Assembly (NCBI GenBank): GCA_963667315.1 | Contig: OY763325.1 | Coordinates: forward strand, 2,170,001-2,234,000 | DNA: 64,000 nucleotides | Reading direction: 5' to 3' | DNA from: DAINPP01 sp963667315 | GTDB lineage: Bacteria > Thermotogota > Thermotogae > MWEM01 | In this document: piece after piece, positions 34,387 through 43,213 of the stretch | Layout: each line of letters starts with the position of its first letter | Position numbering within the stretch: position 1 is the first letter of the stretch | Notes under the pieces: generated by a model | The model's database searches: none | What the model was told of the DNA's origin: nothing | The model's input: the letters and a program-made list of their open reading frames with translations, nothing else | Translations under genes and position numbers: made by a program

Positions 34387-36822
34387 ATGATAAACATGAA
34401 CGATTATACATCAAGTGCTCAGGGCATCTTTAACATCATGCAGGATATACTGATGCGTTTCAGACACAATCAGCTCAGAACTGAACACCTTTTGCTCGCT
34501 ATGATGGAACAAAAAGAGAATACAGGCGCTCAAGTCATACAGACACTGGCAGATAATATCGCCGTGTTGAAACAGGAAACGGAAAAGGCCGTAAGAGAAT
34601 ACGCCCCTTCAAATATGACACCGGCTCCGGGCGGACAGATATACATCACACCGGAAGCGAGACAGGTCCTTGAAGAGGCAAAAAAAGAGGCTGAAAGACT
34701 TCAGGACAAGAAGGTTGGCGGTGAGCATCTACTGATCGGACTTCTGAAAGTCGAAACAAGCGTTGCGGCAAAATTACTCACACAGCACAAAGTCATCCTC
34801 GAATCCGTATACGCCAACATCCGACAGCTCAGGGCTTCAGGCGGCGCAAACGAAAAGGAAAATCTCGGACCACTTCAGAAGTTTACGACAGACCTCGTCA
34901 AGATGGCAAAGGAGAAAAAGCTCATGCCGGTTATCGGCAGGGATGACGAGATCAGACGTGTCATACAGATCATCGGAAGAAAAACAAAGAACAATCCGGT
35001 TCTCGTCGGCGACTCAGGTGTGGGTAAAACCGCTGTTGCCGAAGGGCTTGCTCAGAGAATCGTAGAGGGGAATATACCCGAATATCTGAAGGGAAAAACC
35101 CTGCTATCCCTGGACATGGGAAGACTCATCGCCGGAACAAAGTTCAGAGGTGAATTTGAAGAGAGAATGAAAGGGGTTATCGACGCCATTAAGAAAAAAG
35201 AGGGAGAAGTCATCCTCTTCGTGGACGAAATTCACACGGTAGTCGGCGCCGGATCAACAGAAGGCTCAATCGATGCCGCCAACCTGATGAAACCCGCACT
35301 CGCAAGGGGTGAACTGAGATGTATCGGGGCGACAACGCTTGATGAATACAGAAAGCATATTGAAAAAGACAAGGCCCTGGAAAGAAGATTCCAGAAAGTC
35401 ATGGTGGAAGAACCATCGGTAGAAGACGCCATCGAAATCCTCACCGGACTCAGAGATGTGTTCGAAAAACACCATGGCGTTACGATCAACCAAAGTGCCA
35501 TTGAAGCAGCTGTAAAACTCTCGGATAGATACATATCCGAAAGATTTCTGCCGGATAAGGCAATCGATTTGATAGACGAAGCGGCATCAAAGATCAAGAT
35601 CGAAACAACGTATATGCCGATTGAGATAAATGAACTGGAAAAAGAGATCAAGGAAGGCGAAGAAAAAATCACTGAAGAAGCAGAAAAAGGTGATTACGAA
35701 AGCGCCGCCAAATTAAAATCGGAAGTTGAAAGGATCAGAGAAAATTATCAGGAAAAATACGATTCATGGAAAAATGAACAGGATGCCAAACCAAAGGTTG
35801 TCAACGAATTCATCATTGCAGAAGTCGTTGAAAAATGGACGGGCATCCCAACGACAAAGATGCTCCGATCCGAAAAAGACAAGATATTGAACCTTGAAAA
35901 CATGCTGCATGAAAGTATCATCAATCAGGATGAAGCTGTGAAGAGCGTAGCTCAGGCGATCAGAAGATCGCGAGCCGGACTTAAAGATCCAAAGAGACCA
36001 ACGGGATCATTTCTGTTCCTGGGGCCAACCGGAGTGGGTAAGACGGAACTTGCCAAAACGCTTGCGGAAAAACTGTTCGGCAGCGAAGAGGCACTTGTCA
36101 GAATCGATATGTCCGAGTACGGTGAAAAGATTGCCGTTTCCAGACTGCTTGGGGCATCGCCCGGTTACGTCGGTTACGAAGAAGGCGGACAGCTGACGGA
36201 AGCCGTCAGAAGAAGACCCTATTCCGTTGTATTACTCGACGAAATAGAAAAGGCACACGGTGAAGTCTTCAACGTTCTGCTGCAGCTCCTTGAAGATGGA
36301 AGACTCACAGACGGTCAGGGACATATCGTCGATTTCAGAAATACCGTTATCATACTGACCAGCAACATCGGTGGCGAAAAGCTTATCGCCGGTGGTTCAA
36401 AGACAGTCGGATTTGGTATCGATGAAGACAAGGAAATGAAGAAGGAAAAGATCGTCATGGATGAATTGAAGAAACACTTCAAACCGGAGATCATCAACCG
36501 ACTCGACAACATCGTCGTGTTCAAAAATCTGACACCGGAACACGTTCGACAGATTGCGTGTCTCATGATTAAACAATTGAACGACAGAATCATGGACAAA
36601 CATATCAAGATAGAACTCACAGATGAGGCAGAAGAATACCTTTCAAAGGTCGGCTACGATGAAAACTTCGGCGCAAGACCGATGAGAAGGGCCATCGAAA
36701 AATACATTGAAGTTCCGCTTTCAGACATGATTCTTGAAGGGAGTATCGACGAGTACAGTGTGGTTCAGATCCTCGGACCAAACGAAAACGACGAGCTTCA
36801 ATTCGAGATCATAAAAGAATAA
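34387..36822 (+). CDS. clpC: Clp ATPase, ClpC type
   Basis: An 811-residue AAA+ unfoldase: N-terminal Clp repeats (about 1-150), first ATPase with GDSGVGKT (about 208-215) and VDEIHTV, a short middle domain with a UVR-like YESAAKLKSEVERI, and a second ATPase with GPTGVGKT (about 546-553). The short middle domain distinguishes ClpC from ClpB, which has a long coiled coil. V674-G675-F676 in KTVGFGIDED corresponds to the loop that docks on ClpP, so it probably feeds a protease rather than disaggregating proteins. No clpP gene is present in the window. It is cotranscribed with hspR and followed by a strong terminator. Confidence 0.88.
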   Translation: MINMNDYTSSAQGIFNIMQDILMRFRHNQLRTEHLLLAMMEQKENTGAQVIQTLADNIAVLKQETEKAVREYAPSNMTPAPGGQIYITPEARQVLEEAKKEAERLQDKKVGGEHLLIGLLKVETSVAAKLLTQHKVILESVYANIRQLRASGGANEKENLGPLQKFTTDLVKMAKEKKLMPVIGRDDEIRRVIQIIGRKTKNNPVLVGDSGVGKTAVAEGLAQRIVEGNIPEYLKGKTLLSLDMGRLIAGTKFRGEFEERMKGVIDAIKKKEGEVILFVDEIHTVVGAGSTEGSIDAANLMKPALARGELRCIGATTLDEYRKHIEKDKALERRFQKVMVEEPSVEDAIEILTGLRDVFEKHHGVTINQSAIEAAVKLSDRYISERFLPDKAIDLIDEAASKIKIETTYMPIEINELEKEIKEGEEKITEEAEKGDYESAAKLKSEVERIRENYQEKYDSWKNEQDAKPKVVNEFIIAEVVEKWTGIPTTKMLRSEKDKILNLENMLHESIINQDEAVKSVAQAIRRSRAGLKDPKRPTGSFLFLGPTGVGKTELAKTLAEKLFGSEEALVRIDMSEYGEKIAVSRLLGASPGYVGYEEGGQLTEAVRRRPYSVVLLDEIEKAHGEVFNVLLQLLEDGRLTDGQGHIVDFRNTVIILTSNIGGEKLIAGGSKTVGFGIDEDKEMKKEKIVMDELKKHFKPEIINRLDNIVVFKNLTPEHVRQIACLMIKQLNDRIMDKHIKIELTDEAEEYLSKVGYDENFGARPMRRAIEKYIEVPLSDMILEGSIDEYSVVQILGPNENDELQFEIIKE

Positions 36823-36856
36823 TACCCAATAGAATAAACTAGCATTAAATCCCCTT

Positions 36857-36884
36857 ACACCCGCCCCAAGGCGGGTGTTTTTTC
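36857..36884 (+). terminator. Intrinsic terminator after clpC
   Basis: ACACCCGCC (36857-36865) and GGCGGGTGT (36870-36878) form a perfect 9-bp stem with a CCAA loop and are followed by a T-run. Confidence 0.93.
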
Positions 36885-36949
36885 AGCATTTGTCTTGCAA
36901 TAGATCTCTTAAACACTAATGAGGAAGCCTTTCGCTCAACTGTCTTTCA

Positions 36950-36978
36950 TTGACAGAAAACTTAATAATTGCTATACT
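36950..36978 (+). promoter_or_regulatory. Promoter of the hybrid kinase operon
   Basis: TTGACA (36950-36955) and TATACT (36973-36978) with 17 bp between them, the same elements as the dnaK promoter but with no palindrome in the spacer. The first start codon is at 37036. Confidence 0.75.
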
Positions 36979-37035
36979 TATGATGAAAAAATCGGTGTAG
37001 ACTACCTGGTAACTTGACTTTGCTGGAGTAAAATC

Positions 37036-38937
37036 ATGAATAAAACAAAAAATATAGTGATGCTCGTCGACGATAGTTCCGCAAATCTGAAGATTTTGTC
37101 CACCCTTCTGAAAGACAAATATCGTCTGATTATCGCAAAAGGGGGGCAAAAAGCGCTTGATATCATCAGTTCAGGTAATCTTCCCGATCTGATACTGCTG
37201 GATATTCTGATGCCGGATATTGACGGCTATACAGTTTGTAAACAGATTAAGGCTTCTGAAAAGACAAGGGATATTCCCGTTATTTTTATCTCAGCCATGA
37301 ATCAGACGAATGATGAAGAAAAAGGCTTAAAAACGGGCGCTGTTGATTACATCACCAAGCCGTTAGTTCCGTCTCTTGTGCTGTCACGAATCGATACACA
37401 TTTAAAATTGAGCCATTCAATCCGTGAAGCAAAAGAGATGTACCGGGAATCCGTTGAACTGAATAAAAGTCTCAGATTAAAAAATGAACAGGTCAATATG
37501 ATACTGGACAATTCCGGAGAAGGCTTTTTACTCCTTGAAAAAGATTTAAAAGTCTACTCTGAACACAGCCGGGAATGCGATACGATCTTTGGGTTCAACA
37601 TCCATGAAAAGGATTTTAAGACTATTTTTTCCGGTTTTAACGGTATCAGAGCGGATGAAGATATCGAAATACTGAAAGAATTGTTTACCCTGTCCTGTGA
37701 TGTTTTAAGAAAAAAGGCTGCCATCTACCTTTCCCTGCTCCCCGAAAGAATTGAAAAAGACGGCAAATGTTATAACGTCAGATATTCACTTGTCCGTGCT
37801 AATGATATTCAGGACAGAAAGATACTGATCATGCTGAAAGACATCACTGAAGAGAAAAAACTTGAGGAAAAACTTATTCAGGAACACCGATTGCTTCTGA
37901 CCATCATCAGTATCATTTCTGATATTGAAGAGTATAAAAATCTGATTATCAACGCCTTCATGTTTTTCGGAAGTGTCTTTCTGAAAAAGATCAGAACAGG
38001 TGAGTTGAGAGAGTTAAAATTCTTATATCGTGCAACACATACGTTTAAGGGGGAATTCGGCAAGTTAAATATCTTGGATTTCGTTGAAAAACTGGATGAA
38101 CTGGAAAACATGCTGTCAGATATCCTTGAAAATACCAAATCAATTGATGAGCAGGAATTTTCAAAAAAATATCAAAAACTTGAATTATTGACAGTATTAG
38201 AGGATATCAATCAACTGGTTGAGAAATATTCCGGCAGAAATGTTCTCCTCGAAGATGATAACAATGATTTTCTAATGGTCAACAAACGCCTTATACACAA
38301 CTTTGAAAGTACCCTTGAGAAAAGCTCTGATAAAATTGACAAATCCATTGTTCTGAATAGCTTGAAAATGCTTGAATACAAAAGTCTTTACAGTATTCTG
38401 GATTCCTATTGCAGGTATTCTAAAACGCTGGCAACCGATCTCGGAAAAGAGGAAATCAGAACGGTGATTGACGGCGATGAGGTCTTCCTTGAACCTGTAA
38501 AATACGGGAATATGTTAAAATCCCTTATACATATTTTCAGAAACATGGTGGATCACGGGATTGAAACCGGAGATGAGCGATTTAGCGCAGGTAAGAATGA
38601 ACACGGCAACATCTCATGCCGGATAAAAAAGAACGGTAACGCGGTTCATCTGACGATTTCGGATGACGGGAGAGGGATTGATGTGCAGACACTTAAGAAA
38701 AACATCCGGCAAAGTTTTGATTTCCCCCCGGAGAAGATCGAAGCGTTGGAAGAAAAAGATCTGATTCAGTATCTGTTTGAGATGAATGTTTCTACAAAGG
38801 CCAAGAAAGGGCTGGTTTCCGGAAAGGGTGTCGGGTTATCGGCGGTAAAATCCGAATTGACAAAGATAAACGGTTCTGTCAAAGTGACATCCAAAGCTGG
38901 GGAAGGGACAACCTTTCATATCAAATTTAATATTTAA
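37036..38937 (+). CDS. Hybrid CheA-like histidine kinase: receiver, HPt, HATPase
   Basis: A 633-residue cytoplasmic protein. An N-terminal receiver domain has the phosphorylatable D56 (LILLDILMPD) and the KP pair in DYITKPL. A central region (about 145-275) resembles a PAS-type sensor. An HPt-like stretch contains RATHTFKGEFG with H335. The C-terminal ATPase has the CheA-like N-box HIFRNMVDHGIE, G1 SDDGRGID and G2 GKGVGLSAVKSEL. There is no CheW-binding (P5) domain after the ATPase, so it cannot join a classical chemoreceptor array. A CheY-like gene 14 bp downstream is the likely partner. Confidence 0.85.
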   Translation: MNKTKNIVMLVDDSSANLKILSTLLKDKYRLIIAKGGQKALDIISSGNLPDLILLDILMPDIDGYTVCKQIKASEKTRDIPVIFISAMNQTNDEEKGLKTGAVDYITKPLVPSLVLSRIDTHLKLSHSIREAKEMYRESVELNKSLRLKNEQVNMILDNSGEGFLLLEKDLKVYSEHSRECDTIFGFNIHEKDFKTIFSGFNGIRADEDIEILKELFTLSCDVLRKKAAIYLSLLPERIEKDGKCYNVRYSLVRANDIQDRKILIMLKDITEEKKLEEKLIQEHRLLLTIISIISDIEEYKNLIINAFMFFGSVFLKKIRTGELRELKFLYRATHTFKGEFGKLNILDFVEKLDELENMLSDILENTKSIDEQEFSKKYQKLELLTVLEDINQLVEKYSGRNVLLEDDNNDFLMVNKRLIHNFESTLEKSSDKIDKSIVLNSLKMLEYKSLYSILDSYCRYSKTLATDLGKEEIRTVIDGDEVFLEPVKYGNMLKSLIHIFRNMVDHGIETGDERFSAGKNEHGNISCRIKKNGNAVHLTISDDGRGIDVQTLKKNIRQSFDFPPEKIEALEEKDLIQYLFEMNVSTKAKKGLVSGKGVGLSAVKSELTKINGSVKVTSKAGEGTTFHIKFNI

Positions 38938-38951
38938 AACAGGAGTGTTTT

Positions 38952-39413
38952 ATGGCAGAGATTCTTATCGTAGATGACAGTTATTTAATGAGAAAAAGTA
39001 TTAAAAAAATGGTGGAAAGGATGGGCCATACCGTTGTAGGAGAGACGTTTGACGGAAAATACTTGATGCAGAAATATATTCAGCTATCCCCGGATCTGAT
39101 TACACTGGATATCGTGATGATTGAGAAAAACGGTTTAACGGCATTGAAGGAATTGAAGGAAAAATATCCCGAGGCAAAAGTCATCATGATCAGTTCTATC
39201 TCACAACGAATCAAGGTTCTGACTGCCTTAAAGTACGGTGCAGATCACTTTATCCTAAAACCGCTCAGCGAAGAAAAATTGAAGCAGGTCATTGATGAAG
39301 TGCTTGAAGAGACGCCCGATCCGCAATCGGAGAAATTGAGTCTTGAAGAGGAAAAGGAAATGATCGGAAAACAACGTGAGCAGATCACCCATTCAACGAA
39401 AGATAAAGACTAA
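38952..39413 (+). CDS. CheY-like single-domain response regulator
   Basis: A 153-residue protein made of one receiver domain with the acidic pocket D8-D9, D53 as phosphorylation site (DLITLDIVM) and the lysine in FILKPLSEEK. The last 30 residues form a charged helical tail without an output domain. ACAGGAGTG precedes the ATG. It follows the hybrid kinase gene by 14 bp and is probably phosphorylated by it, then acts by protein contact. It may signal to the chemoreceptor-dependent motility machinery or another target; none is encoded in the window. Confidence 0.9.
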   Translation: MAEILIVDDSYLMRKSIKKMVERMGHTVVGETFDGKYLMQKYIQLSPDLITLDIVMIEKNGLTALKELKEKYPEAKVIMISSISQRIKVLTALKYGADHFILKPLSEEKLKQVIDEVLEETPDPQSEKLSLEEEKEMIGKQREQITHSTKDKD

Positions 39414-39434
39414 TGTCATGAAGGATTTGATCAT

Positions 39435-40196
39435 ATGAGAATGCTGATGGATGTAGGAAATACAAACGTAACACTGGGAATATGGCATGCGGGCAAAATC
39501 GTCAGGCAATGGCGGATCGATTCTGAAAAGATTGGTACGGAAGACATGTTTTTTTCGTCTATTTTCCCCTTACTGGTAGAACGCGATATTAAAACGAAGG
39601 ATATCGCATCAATTGCAATCGCCTCCGTGATCCCGGGAAAACAATTTGTCTTCAGACGTTTCGCCGAGAAGTATTTCAACACCAAACCTGTCTTTGTACA
39701 TGCCGTTGAAGGTATTGATATCTCCTGGAAGGCGGATAATCCAAAGGAAATCGGTGCGGACAGGATTGCCAACGTTCTCGGAGCCAGGGATTATTACGGA
39801 TCCAATGCGATCGTACTGGATTTTGGTACGGCAATCAACGTGGATGTTCTGTTCCGTGATGCTTTTGTCGGCGGTTCAATCCTGCTTGGTATCAACACAT
39901 CCATGAAGGCGCTCTTTTCAAAGGCTGCCATGATCCCTCCCGTTGAACTCTTCATGGAAGATCATTACCTTGGAACAAACACGGGAGACAATATCCGAAT
40001 CGGACTTGTCAACGCAAAATACTTCGCTTTAAAGGGCATCACCGAACAGATCATGAATGAGCTTGGTGAATCTGTCCCCGTTATCGCAACAGGTGGACTG
40101 TCTGCTCTTTTCGATTTTGACGGAACTTTTATCAATCATTTCGATACGGACCTGACGTTAAAAGGGATCGCCTCTTTTCAAAATCGTATATCGTAG
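39435..40196 (+). CDS. coaX: Type III pantothenate kinase
   Basis: A 253-residue enzyme of the ASKHA fold that phosphorylates pantothenate in the first step of coenzyme A synthesis. MLMDVGNTNVTLGIWHAGK binds phosphate, PKEIGADRIANVLGA and DFGTAINVDV form the substrate and ATP sites, and GGSILLGINTSMKALFSKAA matches the family block. Length agrees with CoaX (about 255). Type III enzymes require a monovalent cation and are not feedback-inhibited by CoA. It starts 21 bp after the CheY-like gene on the same strand, so it may share its transcript although the functions are unrelated. Confidence 0.93.
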   Translation: MRMLMDVGNTNVTLGIWHAGKIVRQWRIDSEKIGTEDMFFSSIFPLLVERDIKTKDIASIAIASVIPGKQFVFRRFAEKYFNTKPVFVHAVEGIDISWKADNPKEIGADRIANVLGARDYYGSNAIVLDFGTAINVDVLFRDAFVGGSILLGINTSMKALFSKAAMIPPVELFMEDHYLGTNTGDNIRIGLVNAKYFALKGITEQIMNELGESVPVIATGGLSALFDFDGTFINHFDTDLTLKGIASFQNRIS

Positions 40197-40319
40197 CTTT
40201 TCCATATTCAATCAGGTACTGACAACAAAAGCATTGCCATCCGTTTTGTCTTAACAAATTACTTGTTAATTCTTTTCTTTTCAGATAAAAATTCTTTTTT
40301 TGTAGCACTCAATATGGTG

Positions 40320-40325
40320 TATAAT
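40320..40325 (+). promoter_or_regulatory. Probable -10 of the coiled-coil/TPR gene
   Basis: A consensus TATAAT with TG directly before it, about 80 bp upstream of the ATG at 40406. The -35 region is T-rich and not a clear match. Confidence 0.4.
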
Positions 40326-40405
40326 TATCAAGTATTCCGCCGAGAATTTCGGTTTCATTCAGAATACACCTATTCTTACAACAAACACTTCAAGGGGGTT
40401 CTTTG

Positions 40406-41851
40406 ATGGAAAAATTAGCCCGAATATTTTTTGTTTTCACCCTGCTCTTTGCTGCTGCCTTTATCATTTTCTTCCTGCTTTATGCGCAGGCAAGAAATGA
40501 AGTCACTCAGTCAAAAGTTGACAGGGCCGGTCTGCAACAGGAGTTAAGTACACTTGAAAACGCTTCCGGCAAACAGGCAATATTATACGAAGAATTACAG
40601 AGAAAATATGATTTACTGGTAGAGGAATCTGAGGAAAAATCAGATTTGAATGTTCAGAAGCTGAAGGATCAGATCTACGATCAGCAGAAACAGATTGAAG
40701 ATCAGAACAAACAGATTGACGAAAAAGATCAGGCAATTGAATCCTTGAAACTCGCCATGGATTCAAAACCCGTTCAGGATACCGTCAACGCCTCCGTTAT
40801 CAATCTGAATCCAAACAACGAACAGCTCGCTGAAATTTCTGCGGAATATGAGAAGGAAATCAGGAAACTTCAGAATGAAATTGCCGCTCAAAAAGCTGAA
40901 GTAACACGATTGACCGAAGAACTTGAATCATCCTCGGACGGTGATCAGCGAATCAAGGATCTTCAGGAAAGGGTCGGAAAGGCACAGCAAAGCCTCGACA
41001 ACGCCATTGCTCAGGTCAAAACCCTTGAGGAACAACTTGATGAAAAGAATCAGACGATTGAGAACCTCAACGAACAACTCTCAAACGCTGAAAACAGTAC
41101 ACAAATTATAGCGGAAAAACAAAATGAGATAGAAACACTCAAGCAGGAAATCGCCGCTCTCAACGATAGAATTGCAAACGAAATACAGAAAACGGCGTCG
41201 AGAGATACCGATATAGCCACACTCAACAAAGAGTTGAATGAAAAGATGACTGAGATCAAGACGCTCGAAGCAACTCTGGAAAGGGAAAAGAAATACGATC
41301 CGATCCCCGCCGGTGAAGCCGATGCCGTCAGATATAAATATCTGCTGCTGGGTGAAGATGCCCTATCAGCGGGGAATAATGTCCAGAGTGCTGACTATTT
41401 TCAAAAGGCTAAACTCGATGATCTTGCATTGGGCGATCTTTACAAGGTTTATGAAAGAAAAAGAGAACTCGCTTATCAGAAGGCGATTGCCGTTTATTAC
41501 AACGATGGCTATCAGCTGTACAAAGATAAAAAATACGAACTGGCGATAGATAATTTCTCACAGGCAGCAGCATTTGGGAGATCCGTCAAGACAGACTATC
41601 TCGATGACACGCTGTATTACAGAGCATTATCAGAATACAACCTCTCAGACTATTCAGCCGCTGAGACTGATTTCAATGAAATCATCAAGACACAGCAGGG
41701 ATCCAACTATGTTCAGCATTCCCTGTATTATCTCTGCAAGATTCTCGACTCACAGGGAAGAAAAGAGGAACTCAAAACAGTTGCAACGCAACTTGTAAAA
41801 TACAGTTCATACAGTGATTACGCCAATAATCTACTCAAGAGTCTAAATTAA
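40406..41851 (+). CDS. Membrane-anchored coiled-coil protein with C-terminal TPR-like repeats
   Basis: A 481-residue protein. One transmembrane segment (about residues 8-28) is followed by a long coiled coil (about 30-295) rich in E, K, Q and N with heptad patterns such as LKDQIYDQQKQIEDQNKQID. The last 170 residues hold TPR-like repeats (YQLYKDKKYELAIDNFSQA and YNLSDYSAAETDFNEIIK). It should span the periplasm, or reach into the cytoplasm, as a scaffold; the family is not known to me. I chose the ATG at 40406, with AAGGGGG upstream, over a TTG three bases before. glmM follows after 9 bp, so it is probably linked to envelope synthesis. Confidence 0.7.
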   Translation: MEKLARIFFVFTLLFAAAFIIFFLLYAQARNEVTQSKVDRAGLQQELSTLENASGKQAILYEELQRKYDLLVEESEEKSDLNVQKLKDQIYDQQKQIEDQNKQIDEKDQAIESLKLAMDSKPVQDTVNASVINLNPNNEQLAEISAEYEKEIRKLQNEIAAQKAEVTRLTEELESSSDGDQRIKDLQERVGKAQQSLDNAIAQVKTLEEQLDEKNQTIENLNEQLSNAENSTQIIAEKQNEIETLKQEIAALNDRIANEIQKTASRDTDIATLNKELNEKMTEIKTLEATLEREKKYDPIPAGEADAVRYKYLLLGEDALSAGNNVQSADYFQKAKLDDLALGDLYKVYERKRELAYQKAIAVYYNDGYQLYKDKKYELAIDNFSQAAAFGRSVKTDYLDDTLYYRALSEYNLSDYSAAETDFNEIIKTQQGSNYVQHSLYYLCKILDSQGRKEELKTVATQLVKYSSYSDYANNLLKSLN

Positions 41852-41860
41852 GGAGGCAGT

Positions 41861-43213
41861 ATGAGAAGACTATTCGGAACAGACGGCATAAGAGGTGTTG
41901 CCGGTAGAGAAATTTCTGCCGATCTTGCCTTCAGACTTGGAAATGCTGTAGCACAGATCGTCATGGAAGACGGTATCAACACATTAATCATCGCAAAAGA
42001 TACCCGGGTATCCTGTGATATGCTGGAATATGCCGTGGCATCCGGTGCTTCTTCGGCAGGAATGGATGTCAGATGTTGCGGTATCATGCCTACCCCCGCA
42101 CTTGCGAAGGTAACGGAAGTATACAACGCAGCCGGTGTCATGATTTCCGCCTCACATAATTCATTTGAATATAACGGCTTAAAGGTCATGAAGACGGGGT
42201 ATAAACTTCCTGACAAAGAAGAAATTGAGATTGAAGAGATCATCCTTGCGGGAAGTATCAAGGCGCAGACACATCATGCACTCGGCAGGATCACAAGATT
42301 TCCGGAAGCAAGAGGCACCTATCTGAGAGAGTTGTACAGACACTTCGATGAACTGGATCTTTCCGATTTCTATAAAGAGACAAAAAAGACATTCCATATT
42401 GTCTTTGATGCATCAAACGGTGCTTCCTACAGTATTGCTCCCGAAGTCTACCGTACACTCGGAGCAGACGTAACCGTTATCAATGACAACCCGGACGGCT
42501 TCAATATCAACTTGAATTGCGGTTCACAGCATACGGAAAAGCTTGCCGAAAAAGTTCTGGAACTGGGGGCTGATGTGGGAATTGCCCATGATGGAGATGC
42601 CGATCGCTGTATACTGGTTGATGAAAGAGGTATAGAGGTAGATGGGGACAAAATCATGGCGATTACCGCCAATTATTATCATGCAACGGGGAGGCTCAAG
42701 AATAATCTGGTTATTGCCACGGTCATGAGTAATCTCGGCTTTGAGACTTATGTCAAGAATCAGAATATGGCGCTTAAAAGAACAAGAGTTGGGGATCGAT
42801 ATGTCCTGGAGGAAATGATGGAGAGTAATGCCGTCATTGGAGGAGAACAGTCCGGACATATTATTTATCTTGATAAAAACACAACAGGGGATGGTTTAAT
42901 TACCTCTCTGACCGTCTTACAGACGATGATTTATTTTGACAGGAAACTTTCCAAATTGATTGATGAGATTCCACGTTTCCCACAGGTATTAAAAAACGTC
43001 AAAATAAACGATAAAGAAAGAGTCATGGAATCCTCCGGACTGACAGCCAAACTTGATGAGGTAAGAAAGATGCTCAAAGATACAGGCAGAGTCCTGGTCC
43101 GACCATCCGGAACCGAGCCTCTTGTAAGAGTTATGCTGGAAGGGCGGCACGAAACAGAGATAGAAGATTTATGTGATGAGATAATAGAAGTGATAAAGGA
43201 GAATGATGCATAA
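41861..43213 (+). CDS. glmM: Phosphoglucosamine mutase
   Basis: A 450-residue enzyme that converts glucosamine-6-phosphate to glucosamine-1-phosphate for UDP-GlcNAc, the precursor of peptidoglycan and lipopolysaccharide. It has FGTDGIRGVAG at the start, the phosphoserine site SASHN with S98, the metal loop HDGDADRC and the phosphate-binding RPSGTEPLVRV near the end. AGGAGG precedes the ATG. The stop overlaps the uvrA start by 11 bp. Length and motifs match GlmM rather than phosphoglucomutase or phosphomannomutase, though the family is close-knit. Confidence 0.93.
   Translation: MRRLFGTDGIRGVAGREISADLAFRLGNAVAQIVMEDGINTLIIAKDTRVSCDMLEYAVASGASSAGMDVRCCGIMPTPALAKVTEVYNAAGVMISASHNSFEYNGLKVMKTGYKLPDKEEIEIEEIILAGSIKAQTHHALGRITRFPEARGTYLRELYRHFDELDLSDFYKETKKTFHIVFDASNGASYSIAPEVYRTLGADVTVINDNPDGFNINLNCGSQHTEKLAEKVLELGADVGIAHDGDADRCILVDERGIEVDGDKIMAITANYYHATGRLKNNLVIATVMSNLGFETYVKNQNMALKRTRVGDRYVLEEMMESNAVIGGEQSGHIIYLDKNTTGDGLITSLTVLQTMIYFDRKLSKLIDEIPRFPQVLKNVKINDKERVMESSGLTAKLDEVRKMLKDTGRVLVRPSGTEPLVRVMLEGRHETEIEDLCDEIIEVIKENDA

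Noticed and set aside
34387..36822. Assignment of the Clp ATPase as ClpB
   Set aside because: The middle domain is short and UVR-like and a VGF docking loop is present, which fits ClpC; ClpB has a much longer coiled coil.
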